64,000 nt of DNA from Lunularia cruciata (Eukaryota > Streptophyta > Marchantiopsida > Lunulariales > Lunulariaceae). The notes under the pieces were generated by a model, which saw only the letters and a list, made by a program, of their open reading frames with translations, ran no database searches and was not told the DNA's origin. Position numbers and translations under genes: made by a program. Every line of letters starts with the position of its first letter. The first letter of the stretch is position 1. Below are positions 58,011-64,000 of this stretch, one piece after another. Where the stretch lies: assembly GCA_948567375.1 (NCBI GenBank), contig OX419756.1, positions 33,830,552 to 33,894,551 of the forward strand, written 5' to 3'.

Positions 58011-59723
58011 TGTGATATCCCTATTTTTCATTTTGGATGAGTTTTGAAAAAGAAGTGCCTTGCTGAAACCAAATCAAAACCAAATGGAGAAGAAATGAGT
58101 GGAAAGTTATGTTTTGATTAGGCCCAAGGAATTCAACTTTGTGTTGGAGAAAGAAGGACTCAGATTGGATCAGATCTGAAGAAGCTTACTTTGTGTCAAA
58201 GGAAGAAAAACTTAGATCAGACGTTGAAGGAGTGCAAACCCGAAGGAGGAATGGAAGTTGCAGGTCAGGATTACTGCAGAGGCCATATCTCAATGATCAC
58301 ATGTCCAAATCGTGAGTGTTTTATTTTGTTGGAAGCGTCTCTTTCAGGGCTTTTCATTGCCGCCAAAACCGTGAATTTTGAAGGTCTGCAGCAGAAGTAA
58401 CAAGCATTTGAAGTTTTTGTAGTAGATATATAGAGTAATTTTGGGTAGAGGTTCTTTGAGTCCACCGTATTTCGGTCTATAGGACTTTGGATTTATATGA
58501 TTTGTGGTTTACATGACTTTGGTTCAAGAGACTTTGCCTTAGGACAAAGGTGACCCAATCCAAAGTAATCAAACATCGGATGTAGTAGTCTTCGGATCAA
58601 ATATCTAAAGTGTCTCAAATAGTTAGGATATGGAAAGAAGAGATAGTTAGGATATAAATGACTTTAATTTTGGTTCAAAATGAAAATATGATAGAAATTG
58701 AAGTAGTAGTAGTGAATAAACCCGAAGTGCAAAATCAGATAGTTAATGTCTTCGGGTCAGTTATTTGAGACATTAGAGAGGAGTGGGTTGCGAGATAAGG
58801 AAGTAGATAGATATTAAAGAAGTAGTAGATAGTTTTTAATTGCAGATCAAAGTGAAGAAGTAGTAGAAATAGAGAAGAATTTAGTGGTATTTGGTAGACA
58901 CAAAGACACAAAAGTCTATGAAGGAACCTAGGGTTCAATAGAAGTAGAAGTAGACTTCGGATAGAAGTAGTAACAGATTTGAGATTTTGAAGGGCAGATA
59001 TGAAGAGGTGCATTATCATTTTGGATTTGCAGGTTGGTAAAGTTGTTAGGAAGTAGTTTAGGAAGTTAGATAACTAATGAAGAGCTCTATCTATTTAAAG
59101 GAGGCAATTGTAGTATGTTGTTATTGAGTGCTTATAATTGTAAGAATAGATAAAGAAAAGTGCTATGAAATAGTGCTTGTTGCTTGAGCTTAATTTAGAG
59201 TATCAACTTTGTGTTTGTGTTTGTGAATGTTGAGAGAATTTCAAAGTGCAAGTCAATGTGCTTGTTGAATGTTGGATTCAGTAGCCTTGATCTTCATTTT
59301 GTGTGTTTGACCTTGAGTGAAGTGCAATCATAGCAATGCCTTGACAAATCTAAGAGGAATTGTAATGTTGGTAGTATTCTACAATTGTGAGTGCAACGCT
59401 GAGTTGATGTGAAGCAATTTTGATCAAGGAAGTTATGCCTTTAGTGGAAGTTGTGTCTTTATTGAATCATCACAATCAAGATTGTTTGGAAAGATTTGCT
59501 ATGTTGTGATTATGAGTCTGTGGATTAGTGACAAGTTGTCAAGATTGAGTGCTTGTTACTGTCTTCTGGATGTGGTTTCTACCCAAGAGACTAAAGAAGA
59601 AATTAAGAACAACCACATTTGTGACATTTGACTTTGTATTTGGAAATTTTTGACCAATATCTTTGCGGGAATGAACTTTACTTACCTAATTACTGCAAAA
59701 GTGATATTTGCCAAGTTGTCATA
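58011..59723 (+). repeat. Solo LTR of another LTR retrotransposon
   Basis: It starts TGTGATATCC and ends near GTTGTCATA, whose undamaged form (GTTGTCACA, seen at 50003) mirrors the start (TGTGA/TCACA). It interrupts the older chromovirus between pre-gag and gag. The flanks TGTAT (58006-58010) and TGTAC (59724-59728) look like a drifted 5-bp TSD. No internal coding region is present, so recombination between two LTRs probably removed it. Its 3' half matches 49180-50003. Confidence 0.7.
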
Positions 59724-59749
59724 TGTACAATCATGGAGCCATAGTTGTA

Positions 59750-60900
59750 GGATCTGATCCCAAGGAATGGAAGGGATGTTGAATGAGTTTCAAGAGATCA
59801 AGATGACAATGGAGGCATTGCAAAATCAAGTATATACCTTCAAGAATGATCAAGTAATGCAAGAAGTGAAACCATCCCAACACCCAACCTAGCAATCAAA
59901 GTACCTAGAGAGTCACTCATGTTCATGCACCGACTCCGGGACCGGACCCGGTCAACAACAAAGCCACATTGTTACTACAAATGAAAAAGATGTGCAATAT
60001 CAAACCTTACAAGGGGTAATGTTCCATGGAAGTAGTGGAAAACTGGATTTCAAGAATGAATCAATACGTTTGATTATTCACAACTGAGATCAATGATCAA
60101 TTTTGCATGCATGTTTGTATATTTGTACTTGACTAATAAAGTATTCACATGATATGAGGCTTGGGAATGATCATTGTTTGCAAAAGGAAGAGAGAGCACT
60201 TGAACAACCTTGCAAGAAGGGCTGCTCAAGAATTTTCAATCTATGGATTCCATGTAGATGGCCCAAATTTGGGAGTTGAAGTAGAAGAATAACATACAAG
60301 AGTATGTTGATCTATAGGTTGTAATAATTGATAAATTCTAGTAGAAGCTCTTGATAATTTCAAATAGGGATTAAAAGATTGAATTCACCAAAAGGTAATG
60401 GTACAAAATCCTTACACTATTTTTGAAGCCATTGCTTGCATTCAAAGAATAGCATGGGTGCTTGGAAGAGGTGAAGAGGTAGTCCCAATACAAAACTATC
60501 AGGCTAAGACACCATTTTGGTGTAGCAGTTCCCATGGAATTGGGCAAAATTCTATTCCAAGACCAAGGAGCATGACCACTCCAAGGAAAATGGAGACAAG
60601 TCAAAGAAAGGAGAGACATGGTCTCATGAGGAGAAAGAGCTCAAGCAGAACAATGAAGTTGTTATAATTGCGGCCGAGTTGAACATATAGCCATCAATTG
60701 TCATGCTTGTCATTCTAGAGGCCCTTGGTCTCTATATAGGCAACCCTTGAACCACATGGAGAGACAAATCCAAGAGCATGATGTTGAAATCACATCATAA
60801 AATAAAGATCACAAGTAAATGTACCTCATAGCCTGATAAGCTCAATGGAGAAGAGTAAAAGCAAGGGAAGGAAGAAGATGAGTGTGCAAAGGTGGAGGAA
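59750..60900 (+). pseudogene. gag remnant of the older chromovirus
   Basis: A colinear, heavily mutated version of 52272-53440. It includes VMVQNPYTIFEAIACIQRIA (60398 on) and a knuckle remnant CYNCGRVEHIAINC near 60660, where the Gly before His is Glu. Confidence 0.75.
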
Positions 60901-60929
60901 GACAAATGCATAATTGATAGTCATAAATG

Positions 60930-63145
60930 GAGTCTTAGAAGGTAATCAAGTGAGAGTATTGATAGACCCTAGAGCAATAGAGAATTTCTTGTCTTGCTTT
61001 GTTGCAAAAAGGTTGGAGATGGAACTAGGGAAGGATGAGAATGACAAAGTAGAGTTACCTAATGGTCAGACATAGAGGATTGAGTCATTTCCTGGAAATG
61101 TAGCACTCTCTATAAGAGATTATCAAGAAGCCATTGAGTGGCAAGTGGTATGGTTATCTCATTATGATATGATCTTAGGTATGCAATGGATAGAGCATTA
61201 CAACCCCATAGTCAATTGGAGAAGTACAAAGAACTAGCCCATGGCGTTAAAGAAAGATTAGAAAGGCAAGAACTACCTCTCTATGTCATAGGGACTACAT
61301 CTATTGGTAAGACAAATAGACGTTTCATGGATCTAATACATGAATTCCATTGTGCACAACTCAATGAAAAAATTCTTCAAAAATTGAAAGATGTGGTCAA
61401 TGAGTTTCAAGATGTCTTTCCGGTTGATATACCCTCAAGATTACCACCAAAAAAGAGAGTAGATCATAAAATCAAGATACTTCTTGGGGAAACACCTCCT
61501 TGTAAGGACCCATATCACCTCATGAGTTGGAGGAGTGTAAGGCGCAAATTAAGGATATGCTAAAGAAAGGGTTTATCCAACCCATTGTATCACCATATAG
61601 AGATCTTGTCTTGTTTGTGAAGAAGAAAGATGGAACAATATGCATGTGCATTGATTATCGAGGACTAAATCAACAAATGATAAAGAAAAAATACACATTA
61701 CCATGCATGGATGACATGTTCAATCAACTTAATGTGGCAAAGAACTTCACCAAACTTGATCTATAGAGCAATTACAATCAAATCAAGATTGTGAACGAAG
61801 ACATACACAAAATTGCCTTTCAAACAAGGTACGTCACTTTGAGTACTTGATGATATAGTTTGGCCTTACCAATGCTCCAACCACTTTCATGAGTTTGATG
61901 AATGATATATTTCATCCATACTTAAATAAATCTATTATTATTTTCCTCAATGACATCTTAGTCTACAGCATGATGGTGATGGAGCACAAGCAATATCTAT
62001 GAGAAGTCCTCCAAATCTTGTGATAGAATTAGTTGTATGCCAAAATCTCAAACTGCAAGTTTAGAAAATCTGAAGTAGACTATTGAAGGCATAGAGTAAG
62101 TGAAGAAGGCATCCAAGTGTTAATAGATAATATAGAGGTCATTCAAAAACGGGTGCTCCAAAAGATCAGACTCAACTCAAGAGTTTCATGGGATTAATGA
62201 GTTTTTATTGTCAATTTTTCAAGGACTTCTCCAAGGTTGCATAACCTTTCATGGCACTACTTTGCAAAGGAAAAAAGTGGATTTGGAGAACCACACAAGA
62301 ATTGGCCTTTTAAGAATTGAAAGATACATTACTACATGCACCAATCTTGAAATGGTATAACCTAAAACATCCAATCAAGTTGGCTATAGGTGAATCAGGT
62401 ATTGCAGTAAGAGCAATCTTACAACAAGAATGGAATGACAAGTAATTGCATATTTCTCTTGAAAGTTGTTGCTTGCAGAATGCAACTATCACACTACTAA
62501 ACAAGAAGTGTTGTCCATTGTGCTTGCAACCAAGTATTGGAAGCACTATCTTGGCAAGAAGGCATTTGTAGTGGAGATAGATCACAAAGCTCTATTCTAC
62601 CTTGAGACACAAAAACATCTATCTTGTCAAGAAATTTGGTGGGCAAAGTGGAGACAACAATTTAACATGATAATCACATGTGTGGAATGCAAGAAGCAAC
62701 TTGTAGATACATTTACTTGGATGCTTATGGCAAACAATTTGCTGGTAGAGGTCAAGATGAACCCAAAATTCTAGCCAAAGATTCTTGTTGCTATAAAAGT
62801 TGATCCACAAATTGTAGGAGCTCAATCATCCAAGGGTGTAACCAATATCCAAGACCTCATTTTTGTGATAGCAAGTTATGGATCTCAAATACCACAAATG
62901 TAAGAACCATAATCCTAGTAGAATGTCATGATTTTGCCATTGTATGTCACGTTGGAGTGGACAAGGCCTTAGATGCAACCAAATGGTATTACTATTGGTC
63001 CAACATGAGCAATGATGTGATAGAGTATGTTCAAAATTGCCTACTCTATCAACAAAATAAAGCTTCTAATCAAGCTTCCATTGGGCTTCTTCAAGCCCTC
63101 CTTACTCCTACAAAACATAAGGAATAGGTAAGCATGGCCAACACA
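60930..63145 (+). pseudogene. pol remnant of the older chromovirus
   Basis: Protease VLIDPRAIENFLS near 60955 (active-site Gly replaced). RT lead-in KLKDVVNEFQDVFPVDIPS and core [20 protein letters not shown] at 61380-61760. The catalytic box reads FLNDILVYS near 61940 (Asp to Asn). RNase H is at 62466-62774 (LLAECNYHTTKQEVLSIVLA). The integrase zinc region is near 62925-63070 (ECHDFAIVCHVGVDKALDA). Stops and indels throughout. Similarity ends in integrase. Confidence 0.8.
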
Positions 63146-64000
63146 ATAAGGTATTTGTGGGCACCATTATTCCTACTTGAGCCTAGAACCAAGCAGATAT
63201 AGTAAGAATTCTATTAGATCTAAGTATATGATGGAAATCATCATATATGTTTGTAGGAATTTGGGAACACCTTACTCAAACTTTCCAGTCCAAGGAGCAA
63301 TATGATATGTGAAGTCCTTTGACTATGGGGTTGTTATTTTTAGGCAAAGATGATATGGAGTAAAAGTGGAGGGAAGTATTCTCAATTACCTCAAAAAGAG
63401 CTCAAGGTAGGGTAAGAATGCATCTCAAGGTTTTTCTCATGATGATTCTAATCATGAAATCTGATTGAACTCTTGTTCTAAAGATGTAAGAGAGCTATGC
63501 CTTGTCACTGAAAATAGCCTCCTTTACATACCATGAGATCTAGTTTAGGAGAATCTTGGTTTTGGGTTGCATCCACTTCCTTGTTGTCTCTTGGAGTGAA
63601 GATACATCTCTTAAAGCAACATTGTTTCTCTAAGGTTTATAACAACACCAAGAGTTACTTTGTTAACCTCTATCATGCTCAAGGAGGTATATACCAAAAC
63701 ACTTGGCTGACCAATGAACACACAGATTGCCCCAATGCAATGTGTGTGTTCATTTAGTTTAGTTTATGTCTTGCAAGAACTAGAACAATACACATTCTGA
63801 TTTGGATTCATGTGTCACCAGAACTTCCCAAAATCCCTATCCAAAAGGTTTTGTTGCAACTAACTCACACCATAAAAACAAAAGATTCACTAGATGAAGG
63901 TACAAAAACAAGAGAAACAGAAAACACCACACTTCTTATCTATTCTTAAACAACTCCCAAGATTGCCACATGGGGATCTTTGAGGTTAACAAGGTGACGC
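63146..64000. other. Unassigned sequence at the window end
   Basis: After the chromovirus similarity stops, no coding motif or LTR boundary could be recognised. It may be another insertion that truncated the older element, continuing beyond the window. Confidence 0.35.

Larger units (their letters stand above)
50160..63145 (+). mobile_element. Older Ty3 chromovirus, split by nested insertions
   Basis: Pieces: LTR 50160-50786, leader 50787-50930, [younger element 50931-57541], leader and pre-gag 57542-58010, [solo LTR 58011-59723], gag to integrase 59724-63145. The pieces become colinear with the younger element once the insertions are removed. Similarity stops near 63145, inside integrase. 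The rest of integrase, the chromodomain and the 3' LTR are absent from the window. Confidence 0.8.

Overview
The window is nuclear DNA of a land plant. The evidence is a plant UCP3-type mitochondrial carrier gene with a spliceosomal intron, Ty3 and Ty1 LTR retrotransposons primed by initiator tRNA-Met, no operons, and long gene-poor spacers. A non-LTR element with a C-terminal restriction-like endonuclease, present twice in full length, hints at a non-seed plant (bryophyte, fern or lycophyte). I cannot name the species.

Layout. 1-5.6 kb: a minus-strand 5' end of a Ty3 chromovirus (LTR 994-1727), then AT-rich spacer with (TA)n tracts and an 84-bp tandem duplication. 5.65-9.37 kb: a decayed full-length copy of the non-LTR element. 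9.8-11.05 kb: the only recognisable host gene, a two-exon mitochondrial uncoupling/dicarboxylate-type carrier of 314 aa. 11-31 kb: low-copy DNA with no gene I can support. It holds short repeats, a 20-bp minisatellite, and three 5'-truncated non-LTR insertions with target-site duplications (TSDs), two of them under 50 bp. 31-46.3 kb: an AT-rich block, then packed retroelement remains. These are a minus-strand Ty1/copia element, a minus-strand coiled-coil ORF of a probable non-autonomous element, the second full-length non-LTR copy (39.16-42.90 kb), and two Ty3 pol remnants head to head. 46.3-50.0 kb: another coiled-coil ORF element. 50.2-63.1 kb: an old Ty3 chromovirus. A younger relative (50931-57541, TSD gatag) has inserted into its leader, and an unrelated solo LTR (58011-59723) lies further along. 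63.1-64 kb: unassigned.

Most notable points. (1) The non-LTR family has a C2H2 finger, an RT and a CCHC plus PD-(D/E)xK-like endonuclease, with an 84-nt 3' UTR carrying a hairpin. Two ultra-short insertions begin at that hairpin's loop, which suggests reverse transcription stopped there. (2) The chromovirus family has an extra, unrecognised ORF between primer-binding site and gag, recognisable in three copies on both strands. (3) Most stop codons in these elements are explained by C-to-T changes in CGA, CAG or CAA codons, as expected from decay of methylated cytosine.

All element genes are broken. The carrier gene is the only one I would expect to make a working protein.
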